Positions 26,459-35,139 of a stretch of DNA of 62,754 bases are shown in pieces. Each line of letters opens with the position of its first letter. Within the stretch, counting starts at the first letter, position 1. The position numbers and the translations under genes are program-made. The DNA comes from Tabrizicola sp. (GTDB taxonomy: Bacteria > Pseudomonadota > Alphaproteobacteria > Rhodobacterales > Rhodobacteraceae). The stretch lies in NCBI GenBank assembly GCA_016792685.1, contig JAEULQ010000003.1, positions 1 through 62,754 of the forward strand, in the 5' to 3' direction. Under the pieces are notes generated by a model, which was not told the DNA's origin, ran no database searches, and saw only the letters and a program-made list of their open reading frames with translations.

Positions 26459-27487
26459 ATGACCCATCGCATCGCCATTCTTGGAGCCTCGGGCTATACG
26501 GGGGCCGAGCTTGTCCGCCTGATTGCGACGCATCCGTCGATGCGCATTGTGGCGCTGTCGGCCGACCGCAAGGCGGGGATGGCCATGGCGGAGGTGTTTC
26601 CCTTCCTGCGCCATCTGGACCTGCCGAAGCTGGTGAAGATCGACGAGATCGACTTCTCCAACGTTGACCTGTGCTTCTGCGCGCTTCCTCATGCAACCAC
26701 GCAGGAGGTGATCGCCCGGCTGCCGCGCGATCTGAAGATCGTTGACCTCAGCGCCGACTTCCGGCTTCGCGACCCTGCGGAGTACGAGAAGTGGTACGGC
26801 CAGCCTCATGCGGCGGTCGATCTGCAAAAAGAAGCGGTCTATGGGCTGACCGAATTCTACCGCGACGAAATCCGTTCGGCGCGGCTGGTGGCCGGGACGG
26901 GCTGCAATGCGGCGACGGGGCAGTTTGCCCTGCGGCCGCTGATCGCGGCGGCTTGCATCGACCTCGATGATATCCTGATCGACCTCAAGGCCGGGGTCTC
27001 GGGCGCGGGGCGGAGCCTAAAGGAAAACCTGCTGCATGCCGAACTGTCCGGCGGCACGCATAGCTATTCCGCCGGCGGCAAGCATCGGCATCTGGGCGAG
27101 TTTGACCAGGAGTTCTCGAAAGTCGCGGGGCGGCCGGTCCGGGTGCAGTTCACCCCGCATCTTCTGCCGATGAACCGGGGGATCCTTGCCACGGTCTATT
27201 TGAAGGGCGATGCGAAGATCGTTCATCAGGTGCTTGAAAAGGCTTATGAAAAGGAGCCCTTCCTGAAGGTTCTTCCCTATGGCTCTCTGCCTTCGACGCG
27301 CGACATCGCCGGTTCGAACTTTTGCCATCTGGGCGTGATCGGCGACCGCATCCCGGGCCGGGCGGTGGTGGTTGCGGTTCTGGACAACCTGACCAAGGGT
27401 TCTTCGGGCCAGGCGATCCAGAACGCGAACCTGATGCTGGGTCTTCCCGAGACGGAAGGGCTGATGCTGGCGCCAGTCTTCCCTTGA
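26459..27487 (+). CDS. argC: N-acetyl-gamma-glutamyl-phosphate reductase
   Basis: 342 residues. Third step of arginine synthesis, NADPH-dependent. The nucleotide loop is [15 protein letters not shown] (7-21), the catalytic Cys149 lies in [17 protein letters not shown], and the histidine motif is [15 protein letters not shown] 26459 follows GGAGCACGTC. Followed after 63 bases by ccmE with a small hairpin in between. Confidence 0.96.
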   Translation: MTHRIAILGASGYTGAELVRLIATHPSMRIVALSADRKAGMAMAEVFPFLRHLDLPKLVKIDEIDFSNVDLCFCALPHATTQEVIARLPRDLKIVDLSADFRLRDPAEYEKWYGQPHAAVDLQKEAVYGLTEFYRDEIRSARLVAGTGCNAATGQFALRPLIAAACIDLDDILIDLKAGVSGAGRSLKENLLHAELSGGTHSYSAGGKHRHLGEFDQEFSKVAGRPVRVQFTPHLLPMNRGILATVYLKGDAKIVHQVLEKAYEKEPFLKVLPYGSLPSTRDIAGSNFCHLGVIGDRIPGRAVVVAVLDNLTKGSSGQAIQNANLMLGLPETEGLMLAPVFP

Positions 27488-27493
27488 TCAAGG

Positions 27494-27513
27494 TCAAGAT
27501 GTCCCCATCTTGA
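27494..27513 (+). terminator. Hairpin right after argC
   Basis: TCAAGATG-TCCC-CATCTTGA, an 8-bp stem with a 4-base loop, starting six bases after the argC stop. No U-run follows, so it may be a 3'-end stabiliser or attenuating structure ahead of ccmE. Confidence 0.4.
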
Positions 27514-27550
27514 GCATGCTAGTGGAGCGGCACGGCGGAGAAAGCGAAAG

Positions 27551-28021
27551 ATGGCGGGCAAGCAGGAATTCCGGGGTCTGAAGGGGCTGAAGAAGCAGCG
27601 CCGCATCCAGATCATCGCGCTGGCGGTCGTGGCGCTGGTCGGGGCGACGGCGCTGATCGGCTATGCGATGCGCGACGGGATCAACTTCTTCCGCAGTCCC
27701 AGCCAGGTCATGTCCGAGCCGCCGGCCTTGGGCGAGACCTTCCGCATCGGCGGGCTGGTCGTGGAAGGGTCGATCAAGCGGGGCGAGGGGACCGACGTCA
27801 CCTTTGCCGTGACCGACACCAATGCGACAGTCCCGGTCCGGTATTCCGGCATTCTGCCCGATCTCTTTTCCGAAGGTCAGGGCATGATTGCCCTTGGCCG
27901 GATGGAGGGCGAGGTTTTCGTTGCCACTGAAGTGCTGGCCAAGCATGACGAGACCTATATGCCCAAGGAAGTCATGGATGCGCTGAAGGAACAGGGCGTC
28001 TACAAGAAGCCGGAAAGCTGA
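27551..28021 (+). CDS. ccmE: Cytochrome c maturation heme chaperone CcmE
   Basis: 156 residues. Periplasmic heme chaperone anchored by one N-terminal helix (21-40, IIALAVVALVGATALIGYAM). Heme binds covalently to His132 in LAKHDETYMP, with Tyr136 as a ligand. The preceding RRIQ/KK stretch sets an N-in topology. The other ccm genes are not in the window, so ccmE stands apart from them or alone. Confidence 0.95.
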   Translation: MAGKQEFRGLKGLKKQRRIQIIALAVVALVGATALIGYAMRDGINFFRSPSQVMSEPPALGETFRIGGLVVEGSIKRGEGTDVTFAVTDTNATVPVRYSGILPDLFSEGQGMIALGRMEGEVFVATEVLAKHDETYMPKEVMDALKEQGVYKKPES

Positions 28022-28090
28022 GCGCGCGCTGTGGCAGGGCGGCGTTAATGCCGCTTTGCGAGCTTTCCCCCGATGCCAAGGGGGGTGCCC

Positions 28091-28702
28091 ATGCCGGATG
28101 TCCGCGAGATTGCCACGGAAATCGTCGCCCGTGAGGGTGGGTTCGTCAACGACCCGGATGATCCGGGCGGGGCTACGAACCATGGGGTGACCATTCACAC
28201 TCTGCGACGTCTTGGGATCGACGTGAACCGGGACACGCGGATAGATGTGGCCGATGTGAGGGCGCTGACCCGGGCGCAGGCGGTCGAGATCTACCTTGAG
28301 CATTATTACAAGGCGCCGGGGATCGCGGCTCTGCCGGAGGCTTTGCAGGCCTCGGTCTTCGACATGTATGTGAATGCGGGCGGCAATGCGGTGAAGATCC
28401 TGCAGCGCCTGCTGACCGACATGGGGTTCTCCTGCGATCCGGATGGCGAGATCGGGCCTGCGACGATCCGGGCGGCGCAGATGGCCTATGAGGCGGCGCC
28501 CTCGCACCTGGCGGATGCCTATGGGATCGCGCGGCGGAATTACTACTACGCTTTGGCCGACAGGCGCCCGGCCAGCCGGAAGTTTGCCCGGGCCCGGGAT
28601 GGCGGCAAGGGTGGCTGGATCAAGCGGGCTGAGGAGTTCATCGCGCCGAAGTACCATCTGACGGCGGCCCAGCATGCGGCGCGGGTGGCGACATGGGGGT
28701 GA
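28091..28702 (+). CDS. Glycoside hydrolase family 108 endolysin (gene-transfer-agent type)
   Basis: 203 residues. The muramidase domain begins VAREGGFVNDPDDPGGATNHGVT with the catalytic Glu15 in the EGG motif. A peptidoglycan-binding region follows (~105-170, FDMYVNAGGNAVKILQRLL, DGEIGPATIRAAQ). Without a signal peptide it needs a holin, which is the next gene. ATG 28091 has AAGGGGGG upstream. In Rhodobacter capsulatus the gene transfer agent uses such a two-gene lysis unit outside the main head-tail cluster; the match in order is strong but not proof. Confidence 0.9.
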   Translation: MPDVREIATEIVAREGGFVNDPDDPGGATNHGVTIHTLRRLGIDVNRDTRIDVADVRALTRAQAVEIYLEHYYKAPGIAALPEALQASVFDMYVNAGGNAVKILQRLLTDMGFSCDPDGEIGPATIRAAQMAYEAAPSHLADAYGIARRNYYYALADRRPASRKFARARDGGKGGWIKRAEEFIAPKYHLTAAQHAARVATWG

Positions 28703-28706
28703 CGCC

Positions 28707-29183
28707 ATGAGCATCGTGGGCAAGCTGATCGGGGGCCCGGGCGCGGTGACGGCCCTGGGCGAGGCGGCGAAGGGGGTGGCGGAGGTCTTCGTGCCCTCGG
28801 CCACCAAGCGGATGGAGCTTTCGGCCGAAGCGCAGATGGCGGCGCTGCAGCAGCTGGGGGAGGAATACCAGCACCCGGCGCTGAGCTGGTTCGACCGGAT
28901 GGTGAACGGGTTGAACCGTTTGCCCCGTCCGATGCTGGCCTTCGGGACATTGGGGCTTTTCACCTATGCGATGGTGGACCCCGAGGCCTTTGCGCACCGG
29001 ATGGTCGGGCTGAACGCGGTGCCGGAGCCCTTGTGGTGGCTTTTGGGGGCGATCGTGGCCTTTTACTTCGGGGCGCGCGAGACGCATTATTTCCGCAACC
29101 GAACGGTGGTTTCGCCTTATGCGGCGGCTTCGGGGGCGGCGGCGGAGGAGAACGCGGCACTGGAGGAGTGGCGGCAGCGGTGA
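28707..29183 (+). CDS. Holin of the GTA 3-TM type
   Basis: 158 residues. An N-terminal amphipathic segment (GGPGAVTALGEAAKGVAEVFV) is followed by a helix near 20-50 and two hydrophobic segments, ~73-92 (RPMLAFGTLGLFTYAMV) and ~107-122 (LWWLLGAIVAFYFGARE). The FGARETHYFR motif and spacing resemble the GTA_holin_3TM family. It begins four bases after the endolysin stop. Together they would release GTA particles by lysis of a few cells. Confidence 0.85.
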   Translation: MSIVGKLIGGPGAVTALGEAAKGVAEVFVPSATKRMELSAEAQMAALQQLGEEYQHPALSWFDRMVNGLNRLPRPMLAFGTLGLFTYAMVDPEAFAHRMVGLNAVPEPLWWLLGAIVAFYFGARETHYFRNRTVVSPYAAASGAAAEENAALEEWRQR

Positions 29184-29252
29184 TCGCCCGCCATATCCTT
29201 GACCTCTGAGCGGGCCTCTGGCATGGCCTTGGGCATCAGAGGATGTGATCAA

Positions 29253-30998
29253 ATGAACCTGTTCGCCGATATCCGTGAGCTTGTCGTTGCCGAGCTTGAG
29301 GCCCTGATGGCCGCGGGCGCGCTGCCCAAGGGCCTGGACCTTTCCGCTGTTGCGGTCGAGCCGCCGCGGGATGCGGGGCATGGCGACATGGCGACCAATG
29401 CGGCCATGGTGCTGGCAAAGCCGGCGGGAATGCAGCCCCGGGCGATCGCGGATCTGCTTGCCGTGAAGCTTATGGAGGACCCGCGCGTGGCCGGGGCGGA
29501 CGTGGCGGGGCCGGGGTTCCTGAACCTGCGGCTTGAGCCTGTGGCGTGGCAGGGGCTGGTCCGTGCAGTTCTGGTACAGGGGGCCGATTTTGGCCGCTCG
29601 ACGCTTGGCCAGGGGCGCCGCGTGAACGTGGAATTCGTCAGCGCCAACCCGACGGGGCCGATGCATGTGGCCCATGCGCGGGGCGCAGTCGTCGGGGACG
29701 CGCTGGCCGCGCTTCTGGCCTTTGCGGGTTATGCGGTCACCCGCGAATACTACATCAATGACGGAGGCGGGCAGGTCGATGTGCTGGCGCGCTCGGCCTT
29801 TGAACGCTACCGCGAGGCCCATGGTCTGAGCCCGGAAATCGCCGAGGGGCTTTACCCGGGCGATTACCTCATTCCGGTGGGTGAGGCGCTGAAGGCCAAG
29901 TATGGCGACAGCCTGCTCGACAAGCCGGAAAGCGTCTGGCTGGCCGATGTCCGCACTTTTGCGACCGACATGATGATGGCGATGATCCGCGAGGATCTGG
30001 CGGCATTGGGCGTCAAGATGGATGTGTATTCCAGCGAGAAGGCGCTTTATGGCACGGGCCAGATCGAGGCGGCGATCGAACGGCTGAAGGGTCTGGGGTT
30101 GATCTATCAGGGCGTGCTGGAACCGCCGAAGGGCAAAGCCCCGGAAGATTGGGAAGCGCGGGAGCAGACGCTGTTCCGCTCGACATCTTTTGGTGACGAT
30201 CAGGACCGGCCGGTGCAGAAGTCCGACGGCAGCTGGACCTATTTCGCGCCCGACATTGCCTATCACTACAACAAGGTCGTGCGCGGATTTGACGAGCTGA
30301 TCAACATCTTTGGCGCGGACCATTCCGGCTATGTGAAGCGGCTTAAGGCGGTCGTCAGTGCGCTGTCCGAAAACCGGGTCAGCCTGGACATCAAGCTTAT
30401 TCAGCTGGTCAAGCTTCTGAAGGGCGGCGAGATCGTAAAGATGTCGAAGCGGGCAGGGACCTTCGTCACGCTGCGCGACCTGATCGACGAGGTGGGCCCC
30501 GATGTCGTCCGCTTCGTGATGCTGACGCGCAAGAACGACGTGGCGCTGGACTTCGACTTTGACAAGGTGACCGAACAGTCCAAGGACAACCCGGTCTTCT
30601 ATGTGCAGTATGCCAATGCCCGGGTGAATTCGATCCTGCGCAAGGCCCGTGCCGAGGCCGGGATGGATGTCACGGACGCAGCCCTTTCGGCGGCGCATCT
30701 GTCGCATCTTGGCCATGAGGCCGAACTTGAGGTCATCCGCAAGCTGGGCGAATGGCCGCGTCTGGTGGAAATCGCTGCCAAGGGGCACGAGCCGCACCGG
30801 GTGGCCTTCTACCTTTACGAGCTCGCCTCGGACTTCCATGGTTTGTGGAATCGCGGCAACGATGACGATAGCTTGCGGTTCATCCAGGCCGACAACGCAA
30901 TTTCTGCGGCAAAAATCGCCCTCGCCCGGGCCACGGGCGTTGTTATTTGCGCAGGCCTTGGTATCCTTGGCGTAACTCCGGTCGAGGAAATGCGCTGA
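29253..30998 (+). CDS. argS: Arginyl-tRNA synthetase
   Basis: 581 residues, class Ia enzyme. The HIGH motif is in [20 protein letters not shown] (HVAH), the KMSK motif is [13 protein letters not shown], and the all-alpha anticodon-binding domain ends with [22 protein letters not shown] 29253 follows AGAGGATG; the longer frame from 29199 lacks a ribosome site. First gene of argS-SPOR-nagZ-scpA-scpB. Confidence 0.97.
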   Translation: MNLFADIRELVVAELEALMAAGALPKGLDLSAVAVEPPRDAGHGDMATNAAMVLAKPAGMQPRAIADLLAVKLMEDPRVAGADVAGPGFLNLRLEPVAWQGLVRAVLVQGADFGRSTLGQGRRVNVEFVSANPTGPMHVAHARGAVVGDALAALLAFAGYAVTREYYINDGGGQVDVLARSAFERYREAHGLSPEIAEGLYPGDYLIPVGEALKAKYGDSLLDKPESVWLADVRTFATDMMMAMIREDLAALGVKMDVYSSEKALYGTGQIEAAIERLKGLGLIYQGVLEPPKGKAPEDWEAREQTLFRSTSFGDDQDRPVQKSDGSWTYFAPDIAYHYNKVVRGFDELINIFGADHSGYVKRLKAVVSALSENRVSLDIKLIQLVKLLKGGEIVKMSKRAGTFVTLRDLIDEVGPDVVRFVMLTRKNDVALDFDFDKVTEQSKDNPVFYVQYANARVNSILRKARAEAGMDVTDAALSAAHLSHLGHEAELEVIRKLGEWPRLVEIAAKGHEPHRVAFYLYELASDFHGLWNRGNDDDSLRFIQADNAISAAKIALARATGVVICAGLGILGVTPVEEMR

Positions 30999-31070
30999 CG
31001 ACAGGCGCCCCGCCGGATATGAGGCGTGAATGCAGGGGTGGACAAACCACCCCGCAGGCAGGGGCAGCAG

Positions 31071-32027
31071 ATGGCGGACGCGGATTATGACTTCGGCGGC
31101 GGCTTTGCACATGGGCGGCAAGAGCCACGTCATGGTGTCAGGGAAGCCTTGGCGGCCGAAAAGGTGCAGCGCTACTTCAACATTGCCGGGGGGCTAAGCT
31201 CGCTGGCGCTGGTCGTGGGCCTGGGCATCTGGGGCTACAAGCTTGCGGTGCGGGATGTGAACGGGGTGCCGGTCATCCAGGCGATGGAAGGGCCGATGCG
31301 GATCGCGCCCGACGATCCGGGTGGCGAAATCGCCGATCACCAGGGCCTTGCCGTCAACAATGTGGCCGAGGTCGGCATTGCCGCCCCGCCGCCCGAGAAG
31401 CTGATCCTGGCGCCGCGTCCGGTGGAACTGACCGAGGAAGACCTGGCCGGTCTTGGCGGTCAGCTGATGCCCGGTCTTGAGGAAGCCTCGGCCCCGTCTG
31501 ACCTTTTGACGGCAAATCCCGATCTTGCGCTGGCGGCGGCCCCCCCGACCGAAAGCGCGGATCCGACGGAGGTGGCGGTCGAAGCTGCCCTGGCCGAAGC
31601 GCTGGGCGCCTTGCCCGAGGAGGCACCGGTCGCGCTGGCCGAAGAGCCTGCCCCGGAGGGGGCGATCCTGACCTCCATCCGGCCCAAGTCGCGCCCCGAC
31701 AGCCGGCCCGTCCCCGCCCCGGTCGAGGCGGTCGCCATGGCGGCCCCAAGCGAAGTGGACCCCAGCACCATCGCGCCGGGGACGCGGCTGGTCCAGTTCG
31801 GAACCTTTGATACGGCCGAGGAGGCCCGCGCCGCCTGGACTTTGCTGCAGGGGCGCTTTGGCGAGCTGATGGCCGAGAAGGCCATGGTCGTGCAACCTGC
31901 CGAAAGCGGCGGCCGGACCTTCTATCGGCTGCGGGCGCATGGGTTTGAAGGCGAGGATGATGCCCGGCGCTTCTGCTCGGCCTTTGTGACGGAAGACGCG
32001 GTCTGCATTCCGGTGCCGCACAAATGA
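31071..32027 (+). CDS. SPOR-domain cell-envelope protein
   Basis: 318 residues. Cytoplasmic N-terminus, single helix ~38-58 (NIAGGLSSLALVVGLGIWGYKLAV), a long Pro/Ala/Glu-rich periplasmic linker, and a C-terminal SPOR domain (~240-318, TRLVQFGTFDTAEEARAAW ... FYRLRAHGFEGEDDARRFC) that binds denuded septal glycan. It lies between argS and nagZ and overlaps nagZ by 4 bases (ATGA). The starts at 31026 and 31071 are both in frame; the latter has an AGGCAGGGGC region upstream. Confidence 0.9.
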   Translation: MADADYDFGGGFAHGRQEPRHGVREALAAEKVQRYFNIAGGLSSLALVVGLGIWGYKLAVRDVNGVPVIQAMEGPMRIAPDDPGGEIADHQGLAVNNVAEVGIAAPPPEKLILAPRPVELTEEDLAGLGGQLMPGLEEASAPSDLLTANPDLALAAAPPTESADPTEVAVEAALAEALGALPEEAPVALAEEPAPEGAILTSIRPKSRPDSRPVPAPVEAVAMAAPSEVDPSTIAPGTRLVQFGTFDTAEEARAAWTLLQGRFGELMAEKAMVVQPAESGGRTFYRLRAHGFEGEDDARRFCSAFVTEDAVCIPVPHK

Positions 32028-33019
32028 ACGTGGGCCTTGGCGCGACCATTTTCGGCTGCGCCGGGCCACGGCTTTTGCCAGAGGAACGCGTCTTCTTTCG
32101 CGAGGCGGACCCTTTCGGATTCATCCTCTTTGCCCGAAATGTCGAAACGCCGGACCAGGTACGGCGCCTGACGGGCGATCTGCGGGAAGCGGTCGGCCGT
32201 GATGCGCCGGTTCTGGTCGACCAGGAAGGCGGGCGGGTGCAGCGCCTGCGCGCGCCGCATTGGCGAGAGTGGACCCCGCCCCTGGACACGGTGGAGGGCG
32301 CAGGTTCGCTGGAGGCGGCCGAGCGGATCATGCGGTTGCGGGCAATGGTGATCGCTGCGGAACTGGCCGAGGTCGGGATCGACGCCGATTGCATCCCGAC
32401 CCTGGACGTCGTCCGCGAGGCGACGCATCCGTTCCTGAAGAACCGCTGCTACGGGCGCGATGCGGGCACTGTCGCGCGGATCGGGCGGGCCGTGGCGGAT
32501 GGACTTCTCGCAGGCGGCGTGCTGCCGGTGATGAAGCACATGCCGGGCCACGGCTTAAGCCATGTCGACACGCATCATGACCTTCCGGTCGTTGACGTAT
32601 CGGTCGGCGATCTGCAAGCCATTGATTTCGCGCCGTTCCGGGCGTTGAATGACTTGCCGATGGCTATGACGGCGCATCTGGTCTTTGCAGCCCTTGACCA
32701 TGAGCGTCCTGCGACCCAGTCGCCGGTGATTATCCGGGTGATCCGCGAGGAGATCGGGTTTCAGGGCCTGCTCATGTCGGACGATCTGAACATGCAGGCT
32801 TTGCAGGGGACGCTGGCCGAGCGGACCGCGCGGACCATTGCGGCGGGGGTGGATATCGCACTTCACTGCAAGGGCGACATGGCCGAGATGGTCGAAGTCG
32901 CCGGAGCGGCCGGTCGCATGGGCGAGGCGACGCTGGCACGAGCGGGTGCGGCGCTGGCGGCAAGGAAGCCGGGGAGGGTGGATGTTGCGGCCACGCTCGC
33001 GGAGTTGGCCCATGGCTGA
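32024..33019 (+). CDS. nagZ: Beta-N-acetylhexosaminidase
   Basis: 331 residues, glycoside hydrolase family 3. Removes GlcNAc from anhydro-muropeptides in cell-wall recycling, in the cytoplasm. The substrate and catalytic loop is PVMKHMPGHGLSHVDTHHDLPV near 168-189 (His of the NagZ Asp-His dyad), and the catalytic Asp is in GLLMSDDLNMQAL. Overlaps both the SPOR gene (4 bases) and scpA (8 bases). Confidence 0.95.
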   Translation: MNVGLGATIFGCAGPRLLPEERVFFREADPFGFILFARNVETPDQVRRLTGDLREAVGRDAPVLVDQEGGRVQRLRAPHWREWTPPLDTVEGAGSLEAAERIMRLRAMVIAAELAEVGIDADCIPTLDVVREATHPFLKNRCYGRDAGTVARIGRAVADGLLAGGVLPVMKHMPGHGLSHVDTHHDLPVVDVSVGDLQAIDFAPFRALNDLPMAMTAHLVFAALDHERPATQSPVIIRVIREEIGFQGLLMSDDLNMQALQGTLAERTARTIAAGVDIALHCKGDMAEMVEVAGAAGRMGEATLARAGAALAARKPGRVDVAATLAELAHG

Positions 33020-33803
33020 GGAAGAGGGTTGGGAGCTTCCCGAACGCCTGCCACCGGAAGAGCGGCTTGCTGCGGAAGCGCTGATCGTCGACGTGGATGG
33101 GTTCGAGGGGCCGCTGGACCTTTTGCTCACGCTGTCGCGGACGCAGAAGGTGGACCTGCGCAAGATCTCGGTCCTGGAGCTGGCGGAGCAGTACCTGGGT
33201 TTTGTCGAACGGGCGCGCAGCCTGCGGATCGAGCTTGCCGCGGACTATCTGGTCATGGCGGCCTGGCTTGCGTTCCTGAAATCGCGGCTCCTGCTGCCGC
33301 CCGAACCGGGTGACGCGGGGCCAAGCGCCGAGGATCTGGCGGCGCATCTGGCCTTCCAGCTGGAACGGCTGCAGGCGATGCGCGATGCGGCGGCCCGATT
33401 GATGGGGCGCGACCAGCTTGGACGCGATTTCTTTGCACGCGGTGTGCCCGAGGACCTGACCCACCAGCGGACAGTGCGCTGGACGGCGACACTGCTGGAC
33501 CTGATGCGCGCCTATGCGATGATCCGGACCAAGGACGAGTTCCGGCCCTTTGTGCTGGACCGGGAACATGTCTACACGATGGAACAGGCACTGGACCGGA
33601 TGCGGGGGCTGATCGGCTATGCGGGCGACTGGGCCTCGCTGACGAGCTTCCTGCCCGAAGGGTGGGATATTACGCCGATGGCGCGGCGGTCTTCGTTGGC
33701 GGCGCATTTTGCGGCGGTGCTGGAAATGGCGAAGCGGGGGCAGGTGGTTCTGCGGCAGGGCGAGACTTTCGCGCCGATCGAACTCCGCCGGAAGGACGGT
33801 TGA
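33012..33803 (+). CDS. scpA: Segregation and condensation protein A
   Basis: 263 residues. Kleisin subunit of the SMC-ScpAB condensin. The N-terminal helical domain is FEGPLDLLLTLSRTQKVDLRKISVLELAEQYL (~33-64), the middle part is acidic, and the C-terminal winged helix ends SSLAAHFAAVLEMAKRGQVVLRQGETFAPIEL. It starts inside nagZ and is followed by scpB after two bases. Confidence 0.95.
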   Translation: MAEEEGWELPERLPPEERLAAEALIVDVDGFEGPLDLLLTLSRTQKVDLRKISVLELAEQYLGFVERARSLRIELAADYLVMAAWLAFLKSRLLLPPEPGDAGPSAEDLAAHLAFQLERLQAMRDAAARLMGRDQLGRDFFARGVPEDLTHQRTVRWTATLLDLMRAYAMIRTKDEFRPFVLDREHVYTMEQALDRMRGLIGYAGDWASLTSFLPEGWDITPMARRSSLAAHFAAVLEMAKRGQVVLRQGETFAPIELRRKDG

Positions 33804-33805
33804 GG

Positions 33806-34438
33806 ATGGCGGAAGAAGACAGTCTTTTCGACGCCCCACCCATGGGCGAGCAGGAGCGGATGGTCGAGGCCATTCTCTTTGCCAGCGCAGAGCCGGTCAC
33901 CGTGGCCGAGCTTGCGGCCCGGATGCCGCATGGCGCCGATCCGGCCGAGGCGCTTGTGCATCTGAAGAAGCGCTACGAGGGGCGGGGGGTCAATCTGGTG
34001 CGGGTCGGCGATGCCTACGCCTTTCGGACCGCGCCCGACCTTGGGTTCCTCATGCGCCGCGAGACGGTAGAGACCCGCAAGCTTTCGCGCGCTGCGATCG
34101 AAACCCTGGCCATCGTGGCCTATCACCAGCCGGTCACCCGGGCAGAGATCGAGGAAATCCGTGGCGTTGCGGTCAGCCGTGGCACCGTCGACCAGCTGAT
34201 GGAGCTGGACTGGATCCGGCTGGGACGGCGGCGGATGACCCCGGGGCGGCCAGTGACTTTCGTGGTGACCGAGCAGTTCCTGGACCATTTCGGCCTGGAA
34301 TCGGCGCGTGATCTGCCGGGACTGAAGGAGCTGCGCGCGGCGGGCCTGCTGGACAGTCGGCCCCTGCCCGGGCAAGTTGGTCTTTCCGACGAGGAAGAAG
34401 AGGCGCTGGCCGGTCAAAGCGAACTTTTCGAGGACTAG
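33806..34438 (+). CDS. scpB: Segregation and condensation protein B
   Basis: 210 residues, two winged-helix domains: MVEAILFASAEPVTVAELAARMP at ~19-41 and ETLAIVAYHQPVTRAEIEEIRGVAVSRGTVDQLMEL at ~97-132, the latter being the family signature. It has an acidic C-terminal tail. ATG 33806 follows GGAAGGACGGTTGAGG. Partner of ScpA in chromosome condensation. Confidence 0.95.
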   Translation: MAEEDSLFDAPPMGEQERMVEAILFASAEPVTVAELAARMPHGADPAEALVHLKKRYEGRGVNLVRVGDAYAFRTAPDLGFLMRRETVETRKLSRAAIETLAIVAYHQPVTRAEIEEIRGVAVSRGTVDQLMELDWIRLGRRRMTPGRPVTFVVTEQFLDHFGLESARDLPGLKELRAAGLLDSRPLPGQVGLSDEEEEALAGQSELFED

Positions 34439-34448
34439 GGGGCACGGG

Positions 34449-34649
34449 ATGAACCTGAACGGACTGTTCAACATGCTCGCCAAGATGTTCATCCGCAACG
34501 CCGTCAACACGGGCATCGACTATGCGGCGCGACGGGGAAAGCCGGACGCAGAGCTGACGCCGGAAGAGCGCGCCCAGGCGAAGTCGGCCAAGGACATTGC
34601 CAACAAGGCCCAGGAGGCCGCTAAGGTGGCCCGCCGCTTGTGGCGCTGA
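34449..34649 (+). CDS. 66-residue basic hypothetical protein after scpB
   Basis: Short helical protein: MNLNGLFNMLAKMFIRNAVNTGIDYAAR forms an amphipathic helix, then PDAELTPEERAQAKSAKDIANKAQEAAKVARRLWR. No signal peptide or known domain. It follows scpB by 10 bases with GGGGCACGGG upstream. Its last 29 bases overlap, tail to tail, the gene on the other strand. In many relatives tatA-tatB-tatC sit here; they are absent. Confidence 0.7.
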   Translation: MNLNGLFNMLAKMFIRNAVNTGIDYAARRGKPDAELTPEERAQAKSAKDIANKAQEAAKVARRLWR

Positions 34650-35091
34650 GCTTGCAGGCCTGCTCCAGTCCGAGGGCGCCGACAAGGTCGGCAAGGGGTT
34701 GTGGCAGGGGTAGCCCCCTCTGGATATAGAGCCCCGTTGTCATCGTGCCGTTGAAGGAGGCCATCCAGCCGACCGTCACGAAGGGGGGCGGGGGCAGGCG
34801 CGCGTGATAGGTCTCGACGCTGTCGAGAGTGCCGGACAGAAAGGCCTGCAGAGCTGCGGTCAGCGCCGTCTCCTCGCGGTCAGAAGCGCGCCAGCGCAGG
34901 AGCGTCCGATCGGGCAGACCCAGGCCCTGAACGGCAATCAGCGTGATCCTGCCGCCGCCAAGGCTGATCGAGCAGAATGCCGCATGTTGAGGGTTTGCAT
35001 CCGGCCAGACCTCGAAGGTCAGCCGGTTGGCCGCAGCGGGCGACGCAGCCAGCGCGAGAAGCACCATTGCCTTGAGTAGTGTCCGGGACAT
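34621..35091 (-). CDS. Secreted hypothetical protein
   Basis: 156 residues with a signal peptide (MSRTLLKAMVLLALAASPAAA, ~21). The mature part is beta-rich with two cysteines (AFCSISLGGGRITLIAVQG and QACKLS), suggesting a disulfide. No family recognised. Convergent and overlapping by 29 bases with the 66-residue gene; 48 bases after the dcd stop, so possibly the last gene of a dcd transcript. Confidence 0.75.
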   Translation of the reverse strand: MSRTLLKAMVLLALAASPAAANRLTFEVWPDANPQHAAFCSISLGGGRITLIAVQGLGLPDRTLLRWRASDREETALTAALQAFLSGTLDSVETYHARLPPPPFVTVGWMASFNGTMTTGLYIQRGLPLPQPLADLVGALGLEQACKLSATSGGPP

Positions 35092-35139
35092 GTGCCCCTC
35101 GCCGGATACCTCACCGCGACGGCTGTATCCCTGCCGAGG

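Noticed and set aside
27482-27493. CCTTGATCAAGG as an FNR/FnrL site near ccmE
   Set aside because: FNR sites are TTGAT-N4-ATCAA; here the halves touch, and the word overlaps the argC stop codon.
28091-29183. Prophage remnant
   Set aside because: Endolysin and holin are present, but no integrase, att site, tail or capsid genes, and the neighbours are core genes. The GTA reading is better.
28638-31133. 831-codon open frame on the minus strand
   Set aside because: Antisense to holin and argS, His/Arg-rich, no ribosome site and no domain.
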